This document shows, piece by piece, positions 24,702-32,230 of a stretch of DNA of 64,000 bases. Location of the stretch: positions 62,001-126,000 of the forward strand of contig NZ_SOBN01000004.1 in the NCBI RefSeq assembly GCF_004365705.1, in the 5' to 3' direction. Each line of letters starts with the position of its first letter. The first letter of the stretch is position 1. This DNA comes from Streptomyces sp. 846.5 (GTDB taxonomy: Bacteria; Actinomycetota; Actinomycetes; Streptomycetales; Streptomycetaceae). The notes beneath the pieces were generated by a model. That model was not told the origin of the DNA. It saw only the letters and a program-made list of their open reading frames with translations, and did no database searches. The position numbers were made by a program, and so were the translations under genes.

Positions 24702-25864
24702 GGCAGTCTCGATTCCTCGTAATGGACGCGCCTGCGGCTCCGGGAGGTACCGAGCACACCGATCGCGGGCCAGCCGGTAGCGGCGGTCAGATGGCGGATC
24801 CGTCTCGCCTCGCTGTCACGGGCCAGATCGGGGACGAGCACGAGCAGGCCGTGCCGGCACGAGTCGGTGACGTCGTCCACGTCGGACAGGGCGAGAACCC
24901 GGAGCGGACGCGGCAGGCCGGGATCGGCTGCCTTCAGGGCCGACAGCGCCTCCAGGGTCTGCGCCTGGCCGACCGGGGCCGGGCCGTGGGAGCCCCCCAC
25001 GGAGACGGGCACAATCGGACCACCGCCGGACGGACCTTTGCCGTTCCAGGTCGGCTGCTCCATCACTTCGGCCATCGGAGAGGAGCCGGACGTCAGGTGA
25101 TTCTCCAATTGGAGTGCAATGAGCGGTAGTTGACCGTTGAGGTCGGGACCTGTCAGGACGACGGTCTCGATTCTGCCGTGGGCGACGGCGCGCTTGGCAA
25201 CGACCAGCGTCTCGAGTGGAATCGAGAGCCGTGGCTGCTTCTTCCCACCCTGGAGCACGAGATGGCCGAGGAGCGGCGCGCCGATCTCGCGGCCGAAGGC
25301 GCCGGCGTCGGCGACCCGCGGCCGCACGACCTCCAGCACGGTGGCGACCAGCAGGCCGGCGACAAGGCCGAGCAGCGCACCCAGGCCGAGGTCGGTGCCC
25401 AACGACGCCCGCGCGGACTGCGCCCCGGACGGGAGCGAGACCACGGTCGCCGAGCCGTTGAGGAGGCTCACCAGATGGGGTGCGAGCGCGCTGTCGGTGG
25501 CGGTGGCCACCCGCGGATCGCGGTCGGTGACCGTGACGTTCAGCATCGCGGAGGCGCCGATCCGGGTGACGTCCACCTCGTGCACCATCTCGGCCACGGA
25601 CCTGTTCGTGATCTGGGCCTGCTGCAGTGCCTCCTGGACCGCAGTGGTGCTGGTCGCGAATCCCTGGGCCCGGTTGAGCACGGCATCCGCTTCGGTGGTC
25701 GTGCTCGGCGGCGTGCTCGATGCCTGGACGCGGGCGCTGGCGGTGTAGCCGGGTTTGCCGTTGACCTGCAGTGCACCGATGATCAGTACCGGCAGCAGGG
25801 TGAACAGCAGCAGCAGCCGCCAGTGACCGGTCACGATCCGGCGCAAGGCTTCATTGAGTTCCAT
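24698..25864 (-). CDS. Wzz-like chain-length/polysaccharide co-polymerase
   Basis: This 388-residue protein begins MELNEALRRIVTGHWRLLLL. It has a first helix at ~17-33, an extracytoplasmic alpha/beta domain (residues ~35-160), and a second helix LGLGALLGLVAGLLVATVLE near 170. A cytoplasmic domain of ~200 residues follows that resembles a BY-kinase-like fold, but no Walker A is visible, so it is probably not a tyrosine kinase. It likely sets polymer length with Wzy. The ATG at 25864 with GAGG upstream was preferred over a longer frame to 25897. It is the first gene of the ten-gene operon. Confidence 0.82.
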   Translation of the reverse strand: MELNEALRRIVTGHWRLLLLFTLLPVLIIGALQVNGKPGYTASARVQASSTPPSTTTEADAVLNRAQGFATSTTAVQEALQQAQITNRSVAEMVHEVDVTRIGASAMLNVTVTDRDPRVATATDSALAPHLVSLLNGSATVVSLPSGAQSARASLGTDLGLGALLGLVAGLLVATVLEVVRPRVADAGAFGREIGAPLLGHLVLQGGKKQPRLSIPLETLVVAKRAVAHGRIETVVLTGPDLNGQLPLIALQLENHLTSGSSPMAEVMEQPTWNGKGPSGGGPIVPVSVGGSHGPAPVGQAQTLEALSALKAADPGLPRPLRVLALSDVDDVTDSCRHGLLVLVPDLARDSEARRIRHLTAATGWPAIGVLGTSRSRRRVHYEESRLP

Positions 25865-26076
25865 CCGATGACCTCGAATCGGGGGCACGCCCCACACGCT
25901 TTCGCCGCTTCGCGACGAGCCTGCGGCGCGCAGGCGAGGAAGTTGTCAGCCATGCTCGCAGCGTGGTGCGGTGCTGTGCTCATACCGCGAGGCGAGATCC
26001 GACTAGTACATTTGCGTGAGCCCGGCGGACCTTCGGCTGTCCCGTGGATGACGTAGCCGATCTCGTGCTGCGACGG

Positions 26077-26165
26077 GATCTTGCCCGGCATCTCCTGACC
26101 TAGCGTCAAAGGATCGGGCAGAATCCAGGAGGTGGTTCCGGGTGCGAGCTGTCGTGACCGGTGCG
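26077..26165 (+). promoter_or_regulatory. Duplicated leader, copy 2 (epimerase promoter/RBS/start)
   Basis: This segment matches 13779-13872 as described there. In this copy the shared first codons (MRAVVTGA) are the native N-terminus of a Rossmann-fold epimerase. Copy 2 is therefore probably the original and copy 1 the derived one. The region between 25865 and 26076 holds the divergent promoters for the ten-gene operon and this unit. Confidence 0.76.
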
Positions 26166-27125
26166 GCCGGATTCATCGGATCCCACCTGTGCGAGCACCT
26201 GCTCGTCTGCGGGGACCAGGTCGTCGGTCTCGACGCGATGACGGACTACTACGATCCTCTGTGCAAGGAACGCAACCTCGTACCGCTGCTGGGCCGGGAG
26301 CGGTTCACGTTCAGACGTGGTGACCTGCTCGCGCTGCCGCTCGACGACCTGTTCGCCGACGCGGAGACGGTCTACCACCTGGCCGGTCAGCCGGGGGTCC
26401 GCGCGTCCTGGGGCCGGCAGTTCGCGCTCTACCTGGAGCGCAACGTCCAGACGACGCAGTGCGTTCTGGAAGCCGCCCGGGGGGCGCACCTGCACAGGCT
26501 GGTCTATGCGTCGAGCTCGTCGGTCTACGGCGACGCCGAGACGTACCCCACCAGCGAGACCCTCTGTCCCAGGCCGGTGTCTCCGTACGGGGTGACCAAG
26601 CTCGCTGCCGAGCACCTGTGCGAGCTCTACCGGACCTCCTTCCAGGTCCCGACGGTCTCGCTTCGCCTGTTCACCGTCTACGGACCGCGTCAGCGGCCCG
26701 ACATGGCCTTCGCCCGGCTGATCCGGGCCGCGTTGACGGGCGAGCCCTTCCCGCTGCACGGGGACGGTGAGCAGACCCGGGACTTCACCTACGTACGGGA
26801 CGTGGTGACCGCGATGCGGCAGGCCGCGACCTCCCCGTGGACCGGCGTCGCCAACGTGGGCGGCGGTGAGCGCATGACGATGAATCAGATCATCGAGACA
26901 GTCTCCGAGTTGGCTGCGCCCGTGCGGCTGCTGAGAACCCCGGCGCAGGACGGCGACGTCCGTCACACCGCGGCCGACACCTCACTGGCCCAGCGGTCCT
27001 TCGGCTATCAGCCGACCATGGGCATCCGTGAGGGACTCGCGGCCATGGTGCGGGCCGAGCGCGAGGAACGGTGGCCCGTGGCGGCGGCCGCTCTCGCGGC
27101 GCATACTTCGGCGCTGCCGGTATGA
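26142..27125 (+). CDS. NAD-dependent nucleotide-sugar epimerase/dehydratase
   Basis: This 327-residue extended SDR has the NAD site VVTGAAGFIGSHLCEHL. The catalytic residues are SSSSVYGDAE (Ser) and PYGVTKLAAEHL (Tyr-x3-Lys), and LRLFTVYGPRQRPDMAF is the substrate loop of UDP-glucose/UDP-glucuronate 4-epimerase-like enzymes. GTG 26142 follows AGGAGG. It would supply an epimerised sugar for the polymer. It is coupled to the downstream GT4 by ATGA. Confidence 0.92.
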   Translation: MRAVVTGAAGFIGSHLCEHLLVCGDQVVGLDAMTDYYDPLCKERNLVPLLGRERFTFRRGDLLALPLDDLFADAETVYHLAGQPGVRASWGRQFALYLERNVQTTQCVLEAARGAHLHRLVYASSSSVYGDAETYPTSETLCPRPVSPYGVTKLAAEHLCELYRTSFQVPTVSLRLFTVYGPRQRPDMAFARLIRAALTGEPFPLHGDGEQTRDFTYVRDVVTAMRQAATSPWTGVANVGGGERMTMNQIIETVSELAAPVRLLRTPAQDGDVRHTAADTSLAQRSFGYQPTMGIREGLAAMVRAEREERWPVAAAALAAHTSALPV

Positions 27126-28369
27126 CGAACTGGCCCGTCGCGCCCGCTCCGGTGACGCCCGCCGACCTGCTCCCGCCGCAGCCGGCGCCCCCACGGGTCA
27201 AGGTGCTGCACGTGATCACCCGGTTCTGGGCCGGGGCCGGGGGCAACACGCTGCTGACCGCCACCGGCATGGATCCGGGCCGCTACGAGGTGTGGGTGGC
27301 CGGAGTGCCCGGAGGCGACCTGTGGGGACAGGCCAGGGCAGCCGGCGTGCGAACCGTCGAGATCCAGGGGTTCCGTGAAGTGCTGGCGCCCGCGGACCTG
27401 CTCGTACTGATCCGGCTGATCCGGCTGATCCGGCGTGAGCGATTCACGGTCGTGCACACGCACTCGGCCAAGGGCGGCTTCCTCGGCCGGCTCGCCGCAC
27501 GGCTGTGCCGGACACCTGTGGTGGTGCACACGTTCCACGGGATCAGTTTCCACGACCGGATGCCGCGCCATCGCCGGGCCGCGTACCGTCGCCTGGAGCG
27601 ACTGCCGCGTGGCTGCACTGACGCGTTTCTCGCGGTGGCACCCCAACTGGCCAGAGAGGTCGTGGAGCAGCGGCTGGCTCCGCCCGGCACGGTCGAGGTC
27701 GTGCCTTCGGCAGTGGACCTGCGCGGGATCCCGGACGACTTCGACAGCGCCGCCCGCCGGGACCTGGGTGTGCCGCCCGGAGTCCCGCTGGTCGGTACGG
27801 TGTGCCGGATCGACCGTCAGAAGGCGCCGCTGGACTTTGTGCGGATGGCAGCCGCAGTGCGGGCGGACCACCCGGACGTCGCGTTCGTGATGGTGGGTGA
27901 CGGCCCGTTGGAGCAGGACGTGCGGCGGTTGGCGGCCGAGCTGGGCGTGGATCTCCGCCTGACCGGCTACCGACCGGATGCGGCCAGGCTGGTCGCGGGT
28001 CTCGACATCTTCGTGATCTCCTCCCTGTACGAGGGGTTGGGACGGGCTCTCACCGAGGCTCTGGCCGCTGCCCGTCCGGTGGTGGCCACCTGCGTGAACG
28101 GCGTCCCCGATCTCATCGAGCCCGGTGCCACCGGCCTGCTCGTGGAGCCCTCGGATCCGGTGGCACTGGCCCGCGCCGTCGGCTGGTTCCTGGACCATCC
28201 GGTCGAAGCCGCCGCGATGGGGCAGCAGGGCCGGGCCCGGGTCCGGACGACGTTCGCCCCGGCCGACATGTGCTCGGCGGTCGACGCCTGCTACCGGCGG
28301 CTGCTCGGACTGGGCGAGCCCGAATGGCCGCACCGCCCGAGCGTCCCGGGTCCGGCGCTGATCCACTGA
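27122..28369 (+). CDS. Glycosyltransferase family 4
   Basis: This 415-residue GT-B enzyme has VKVLHVITRFWAGAGGN, VVHTHSAKGGFLGRLAARL, HTFHGISFHDRMPRHRR, VCRIDRQKAPLDFVRMA and SSLYEGLGRALTEALAA. It parallels the GT4 at 22534-23712 along its length, indicating an old duplication within the cluster. A short in-frame DNA tandem (GATCCGGCT repeated) gives LIRLIRLIRR near residue 100. It shares ATGA with the epimerase gene. It probably adds a second sugar of the repeat unit. Confidence 0.93.
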   Translation: MTNWPVAPAPVTPADLLPPQPAPPRVKVLHVITRFWAGAGGNTLLTATGMDPGRYEVWVAGVPGGDLWGQARAAGVRTVEIQGFREVLAPADLLVLIRLIRLIRRERFTVVHTHSAKGGFLGRLAARLCRTPVVVHTFHGISFHDRMPRHRRAAYRRLERLPRGCTDAFLAVAPQLAREVVEQRLAPPGTVEVVPSAVDLRGIPDDFDSAARRDLGVPPGVPLVGTVCRIDRQKAPLDFVRMAAAVRADHPDVAFVMVGDGPLEQDVRRLAAELGVDLRLTGYRPDAARLVAGLDIFVISSLYEGLGRALTEALAAARPVVATCVNGVPDLIEPGATGLLVEPSDPVALARAVGWFLDHPVEAAAMGQQGRARVRTTFAPADMCSAVDACYRRLLGLGEPEWPHRPSVPGPALIH

Positions 28370-28417
28370 GAACAGCCACGACCACGGTCACAGCACTCAA
28401 ACGAAAGCGGGTCCACC

Positions 28418-28714
28418 ATGGCGATCATCACGGTCTTCGACATCCCCGGCGGAACACAGGCCCAGTACGAGCAGGTCACCAATGAGATGACCGGCGGGCA
28501 CGGCGTGGTCCGCAACCGAAAGGACTGGCCGGTCCCCGGCCTGGTCTCCCACGTCGCCGGACCCAGCCCCACGGGATGGTTCGTGACGGACGTCTGGGAG
28601 TCCGAAGAGGCGTTCCGGCAGTTCGGGGAGAAGCTCGCGCCGCTGATGCAGGCGGCCGGGATGCCCATGGGTGAACCGACCGTCTACCAGGCGTTCAACG
28701 TGGTGACCGACTAG
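28418..28714 (+). CDS. Small ABM-like (dimeric alpha/beta barrel) protein
   Basis: This 98-residue protein has the pattern of small monooxygenase-like ferredoxin folds: strand MAIITVFDI, a helix, GLVSHVAGPSPTGWFVTDVW, then a helix EEAFRQFGEKLAPLM. No catalytic residues can be named. The ribosome site is weak (AAAGCGGG). It lies 48 bp after the GT4 and may be read through from that unit, although its function looks unrelated. Confidence 0.7.
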   Translation: MAIITVFDIPGGTQAQYEQVTNEMTGGHGVVRNRKDWPVPGLVSHVAGPSPTGWFVTDVWESEEAFRQFGEKLAPLMQAAGMPMGEPTVYQAFNVVTD

Positions 28715-28804
28715 CCAGTAGGACCGCCGCCCCGGGCCGGCACGGCGTGGGTGGAGGAGAGCCCGCAGGGCAGGACGAGATCGACTCCGCCTTGAGGCGG
28801 CGGC

Positions 28805-29017
28805 TCAGTCCGCGGTGGGGGCCCAGCCGCTCCTGTCCGCGTTCGCCATGGCCTGGCCGATGGATTGCAGGCAGGGCTCGCAGTAGTGCGTGACGGCATC
28901 ATGGCCCGGCGATCCCGCGAAGGCGGGCAGATGGCGGCCGCACACGGTCATGTCGGAGGCGTGATCGTCCATGACGTGCCACATGTGCTCCCCGTGGTGG
29001 GCGCGGATCTGGTGCAT
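28805..29017 (-). CDS. Small Cys/His-containing protein
   Basis: This 70-residue protein starts MHQIRAHHGEHMWHVMDDH and contains TVCGRHLPAF and HYCEPCLQSIG. The arrangement of His and CxxC-type residues suggests a zinc-binding fold. The ATG at 29017 is the natural start; the frame extends further upstream without support. Similar short proteins of unknown role occur in Streptomyces. It could be a regulator or a structural zinc protein. Confidence 0.6.
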   Translation of the reverse strand: MHQIRAHHGEHMWHVMDDHASDMTVCGRHLPAFAGSPGHDAVTHYCEPCLQSIGQAMANADRSGWAPTAD

Positions 29018-29274
29018 GAGGTGACCTTCCCGAACGCAGCTCGGTGTCCGGGCTGCTCGTGCGTGGTTCCAGACAATCACCGCCGGTCGGGCCATGCCAC
29101 TGGGTTCCGAGCGTGCCGGGGCGCCTGCGGGCGGAGTGTAGGCCGGACGGGTGGACCGCACGCTGCACGGTGGGTTCGCTGCGGCCCGTATCGCGCCGCT
29201 GCCCTGCGAGATGGCTGTCGCCGGCAAGCGTGGCTTGTCGCAGCACCGGTGCCCACAGTGCCCTGGAGCCGGAA

Positions 29275-29913
29275 CTACCCACCGATCAACCGCACTTCGC
29301 GTCGCCAGTCGTGGCCCACCGGTAGGCCACGCCGAACGTCACCACGGCTGTGGCTGGTGGCGACACTCAACGAGACAGCACCATGCGCGTCTTGAGCGAT
29401 GTGCTGCTGCTTCTGCCGTCCGGACGCGGCCTCGGGATCGTCGCAGGGATGGCAGGCGGGCTGGGCGGGCACACCGGTGGAGGAAGGCACCGTGCTCCTC
29501 AGGGCCGCCTTGAGTGCTTCGGGGTCGTTGAGGGTTCCCCGGCCGTCGGGGGGACAGAGCCACTGAATGCCGCGGACAGGACGACCAGGCAGGGGCACCA
29601 CGATCCACGTCCCTGGGCCGGCGAGACGACTGCCGGCGTTCGTCCACCGCCCCATCACGCGTGGAGGGACGAAGAACCCCACCTGATCACTGACGAAGTC
29701 GGCCAGGGCCGGACCCGGCTTGCGAGCACCGCGCAGCAGGGTTCCCAGGACCAGCAGCCCCGGCTGGAGGGGGAGCATGAGCACGTCCCAGAGCCGTCCC
29801 GCGGGCAGCAACTGCGTTCCCAGTTCGTCCTGCCGCCAGCGCCACTCGCACACGCGGGGATCGAATGCTGCCGCCGACAACCACTCCAGCGCTGTCCTGT
29901 TCCGCTGATCCAT
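29275..29913 (-). CDS. Conserved actinomycete hypothetical protein with extra C-terminal tail
   Basis: Residues 1-140 have a well-conserved look: ALEWLSAAAFDPRVCEWRW, QLLPAGRLWDVLMLPLQPG, GFFVPPRVMGRW, GPGTWIVVPLPG. This resembles short Streptomyces proteins of unknown role that have a bifunctional-primase-like pattern. The last ~70 residues (Gln/His/Arg-rich) look unlike a fold. They may be an extension created by loss of the original stop. The start ATG at 29913 lies just after AGGAGGAC. No neighbour suggests a function. Confidence 0.65.
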   Translation of the reverse strand: MDQRNRTALEWLSAAAFDPRVCEWRWRQDELGTQLLPAGRLWDVLMLPLQPGLLVLGTLLRGARKPGPALADFVSDQVGFFVPPRVMGRWTNAGSRLAGPGTWIVVPLPGRPVRGIQWLCPPDGRGTLNDPEALKAALRSTVPSSTGVPAQPACHPCDDPEAASGRQKQQHIAQDAHGAVSLSVATSHSRGDVRRGLPVGHDWRREVRLIGG

Positions 29914-30238
29914 GGTGTCCTCCTGTCAAGTCGCCGGGCGGACACATATGTTCTACGAATGACCGTCTGTCATGTGCCAGGACGTGAATCAATGCTAGAG
30001 AACCCGCAAGCGGCAGGAAGGGGTGGCGCGCCCTGGCGAATGGCCGCGTTTCAGGTGCCACCGCAGCGCTGTTCCTCGGGTCGCTCACCCATGCGATCGA
30101 GGCGCCACCCGATGGGCGTACCGGGGAGGCGTCGGTTCGTTGCCCGGACACTGGCTGGGGACCTTGCTGGACAGCGTGGCCCGGTGTTGGCCGCCTCGGT
30201 GCCTGCGCCTTCTTGGGGCGTACGTCGGCGGGGGAGTG
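29914..30238. other. Gene-free stretch
   Basis: No supportable gene is seen. The leftmost ~80 bases are comparatively AT-rich and probably carry the promoter of the leftward gene ending its start at 29913. Frames crossing the rest are shadows with no protein-like composition. Confidence 0.4.
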
Positions 30239-30502
30239 TCAGGTGGGGTCGGTGACTCGGCGCCCGGTGCCGGTCAGGCGGGCGATCCAGCGTCGGCCCT
30301 TGCGGTCGCGTTCGGCGTGCTCGGTGATGGTGAGCAGGCCGCAGGCCTGAAGCGGCTTGAGGGTGGCCAGGTGCAGGCCGCCGATCTGGCGGGCCGCGGT
30401 CAGGCCCTGGTCCTCCAGTCGGCGGATCTGCCCGAGGGCGTCCCATTGCCGGTTGCTGAGCATGCCGGGATCGAACCCGCGCGGCTCGTCCTGCTCGGTC
30501 AC
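30239..30502 (-). CDS. Small winged-helix-like protein
   Basis: From GTG 30502, preceded by GGGAGGAACC, this gives 87 residues: MLSNRQWDALGQIRRLEDQG, then QIGGLHLATLKPLQACGLLT and WIARLTGTGRRV. The pattern suggests a MarR/ArsR-like winged helix in which the first helix set, a recognition-type helix and a beta wing are compressed. It may bind DNA. The longer frame to 30715 is rejected because the ribosome site supports the internal GTG. Confidence 0.6.
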   Translation of the reverse strand: MTEQDEPRGFDPGMLSNRQWDALGQIRRLEDQGLTAARQIGGLHLATLKPLQACGLLTITEHAERDRKGRRWIARLTGTGRRVTDPT

Positions 30503-30656
30503 GGTTCCTCCCGATTCAGCATCCAGTGATCGTAGTGTCCTCGCTGCCTCGGGGGACAGCTGCCCTGCCCGTGGCGGGACGGTCGCAGGTCGGCTGATCA
30601 GGGAAACGGGACGGTCGCCGCCCACCGGTGCCGGGTCCGAGCGGGCCCTGCGACCG

Positions 30657-31028
30657 CTATCGGTACCAGGTGCGAATAGCCTCGGCGCACTGGCGCACAT
30701 CCGCTGCGCCGTCACGGATCCGCAGGGCCAGGTCGGCCGCCACCTTGGCCTCAGCGGTCACGACCTCCCCCGAGGCGGTGAGGTAGGCAGCCGCCACGAC
30801 AGCGGCGAACTGCTCGTTGGCGAACTCCAGCGCGGGCACGCGCACCAGCTGGTGCATGAGCGCGGCCGCCCGGTGATGGCTCTCCGCGTACACCGGCACG
30901 TCCATCACCGTGTCCGCGTGCCGGGCCACCGCCGCGGCGAGCGTGCCGAAATCGGTGACGTCCGGGTCCCCGGGCAGAAACTGGTGCGCGAGGTCGAGCA
31001 GCCAGCCGCGGTCCACATGGAGGATCAC
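30657..31028 (-). CDS. Fic/Doc-like toxin component with degenerate motif
   Basis: This 123-residue protein follows the Doc fold pattern: DFGTLAAAVARHADTVMDVP, HHRAAALMHQLVRVP, then ANEQFAAVVAAAYLTASGEV. The catalytic Fic motif HxFxDGNKR is replaced by PALEFANEQF, so the AMP/phosphate-transfer His and the nucleotide loop are missing. A family of such Fic-like toxins without the motif is common in Streptomyces, so this form may be functional in another way. GTG 31028 overlaps the antitoxin stop (GTGA), the usual antitoxin-first arrangement. Confidence 0.74.
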   Translation of the reverse strand: MILHVDRGWLLDLAHQFLPGDPDVTDFGTLAAAVARHADTVMDVPVYAESHHRAAALMHQLVRVPALEFANEQFAAVVAAAYLTASGEVVTAEAKVAADLALRIRDGAADVRQCAEAIRTWYR

Positions 31029-31264
31029 GCGGCGCTCCGCCCGTCCTTCTCCCGATCCGGGTAGGGACCAAACGCCGCCTCGAAGGCCGGCCCCCATTCC
31101 TGGGAGAAGTGCGCGGCCGCGGTCAGGAACCGGGCCCGCTGCTCGTCCGCGTCCTCGGTCAGGATCCGGCGCGCGTACTCGGGCAAGGTCATCCCGGCCG
31201 CTGCGGCCCGCTGCTCCAGGCCGACGGCGACCTCGTCGTCAAGACGTACGTTCAGCTGCTTCAT
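31025..31264 (-). CDS. Ribbon-helix-helix antitoxin
   Basis: This 79-residue protein begins MKQLNVRLDDEVAVGLEQRA and continues with GMTLPEYARRILTE, a clear RHH DNA-binding N-terminus. The C-terminal half is acidic and probably binds the toxin. It is translationally coupled to the Fic-like gene. It should repress its own operon; the inverted repeat at 31383-31400 lies ~120 bp upstream and is a possible operator. Confidence 0.76.
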   Translation of the reverse strand: MKQLNVRLDDEVAVGLEQRAAAAGMTLPEYARRILTEDADEQRARFLTAAAHFSQEWGPAFEAAFGPYPDREKDGRSAA

Positions 31265-31382
31265 TCCCTCACTGTAGCGAGGTGTACGGAACGCTACAAG
31301 CGATCTGCGACCCCGCGCGGTCGCCCATTCAACTGTCGCCAGTGCGCCCGGAATCCGACCACGCGAGGAATTCATTGCCCAG

Positions 31383-31400
31383 AGTGACGTATTCGTCACT
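31383..31400. promoter_or_regulatory. Inverted repeat between divergent genes
   Basis: AGTGACG (31383-31389) and CGTCACT (31394-31400) are perfect 7-bp arms around TATT. The site lies between the leftward toxin-antitoxin operon and the rightward DUF1918 gene. The sequence just to its right, CTGTCTGATTAGGTTGGGTA, looks promoter-like. It may be the operator for the RHH antitoxin or another dimeric regulator. Confidence 0.5.
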
Positions 31401-31486
31401 GTCTGATTAGGTTGGGTACGCAACACTGCCCAGCAGCCGAATCCGGCACTGGGCTCCCGGTCCCACCTGAAGAGGAGCCAGCTGAT

Positions 31487-31684
31487 ATGCACGCACGTGT
31501 GGGCGACCGCATTTTGGTTCACGGTCGCACAGTCGGTCAGCAGGACCGACAGGCCGAGGTGATCGAGGTTCTGGGCCCGGACGGAACGCCGCCCTTCAGG
31601 GTGCGCTTCGACGACGGCCACGAGACGCTCATGTCGCCCGGCCCCGACACAGTCGTCCGTCACATCACGGAGGAGGGGCGCTGA
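31487..31684 (+). CDS. DUF1918 protein
   Basis: This 65-residue protein, MHARVGDRILVHGRTVGQQ followed by AEVIEVLGPDGTPPFRVRF and HETLMSPGPD, is a full-length DUF1918 domain, an SH3-like fold common in actinomycetes. The ATG has a strong GAGGAG site. The role is not known; such genes often accompany stress genes. A perfect terminator follows two bases after the stop. Confidence 0.9.
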   Translation: MHARVGDRILVHGRTVGQQDRQAEVIEVLGPDGTPPFRVRFDDGHETLMSPGPDTVVRHITEEGR

Positions 31685-31686
31685 CT

Positions 31687-31718
31687 TCCCGTCCCCGCCC
31701 TGAAGGGCGGGGACGGGA
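31687..31718. terminator. Strong hairpin terminator after DUF1918 gene
   Basis: TCCCGTCCCCGCCC and its exact complement GGGCGGGGACGGGA form a 14-bp stem with a TGAA loop. It sits between the DUF1918 stop and the convergent His-rich gene, so it could stop transcription from both sides. Similar palindromes also mark ends of IS200/IS605-type elements, but no such transposase is present here. Confidence 0.8.
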
Positions 31719-31760
31719 CAACTTCGCCCTGGCCTGCGGGGTGCGGGTGTTGGATGCGAT

Positions 31761-32144
31761 CTACGGTCGCGGCGCCACCGCCCAGTAGTAGTCGCTTACC
31801 TCGCCGTCGGTGATGTGGACGGTGCCGTGGCTGGTGTCGTCACGCTGCCACACGGTGTAGCGGCCGGCGGGGACAGGGGTGATGACGGCGGCGTAGACGG
31901 TGCGGTCGGACAGGTGGCGCGGGCGGACGGCGGCGTGGGTGCGCTGGTGGGGGTGGTCCTCGGGGCTGATGTGGATCTCCAGCCCGTCATCGTCCGCGGT
32001 GGCGTGGATGACCAGGGCGCCGGTGCCGGCACCGATGTCGAGGACGACGCTGCCCTGGTGGGACGGGGCCGGCAGGAGCGGATGCTCGTGCAGGTGGTGC
32101 TCGTGTCCGTGGTGGTCCCGGGGGTCCGGGCGGGGGTGGGTCAT
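31761..32144 (-). CDS. His-rich small protein, possible metal binding
   Basis: This 127-residue protein begins with a His-rich segment (DHHGHEHHLHEHP) and continues into a beta-rich domain: GSVVLDIGAGTGALVIHA, LEIHISPEDHP, THAAVRPRHL, AAVITPVPAGRYTVWQ. Despite the VLDIGAGTG string it is not a methyltransferase, since the rest of that fold is absent. Related actinomycete proteins of unknown role have the same beta domain. The His tract suggests metal binding. It is the last of three leftward genes with the DUF4331 protein and the Tat-exported protein. Confidence 0.7.
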   Translation of the reverse strand: MTHPRPDPRDHHGHEHHLHEHPLLPAPSHQGSVVLDIGAGTGALVIHATADDDGLEIHISPEDHPHQRTHAAVRPRHLSDRTVYAAVITPVPAGRYTVWQRDDTSHGTVHITDGEVSDYYWAVAPRP

Positions 32145-32230
32145 GACCAGCTCCTCTGAGGCTGGTTGGGGCTCCGGTGCCCCTGCGCGGGAGGCACGGC
32201 CTCGGTCAGGGGCACCGGGAGCGGGCCGGC

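Noticed and set aside
24698-25864. Bacterial tyrosine kinase (Wzc type) for the Wzz-like protein.
   Set aside because: No Walker A sequence is seen in the cytoplasmic part.
9749-28369. Antibiotic-type secondary-metabolite cluster.
   Set aside because: No PKS, NRPS, terpene or RiPP core gene is present; the genes fit cell-surface glycan assembly.
31687-31718. Palindrome considered as the end of an IS200/IS605-type element.
   Set aside because: No TnpA or TnpB gene lies nearby and the position after a stop codon between convergent genes fits a terminator better.
31761-32144. Methyltransferase suggested by the VLDIGAGTG string.
   Set aside because: The remaining methyltransferase motifs are absent and the rest is a short beta-rich domain with a His tract.
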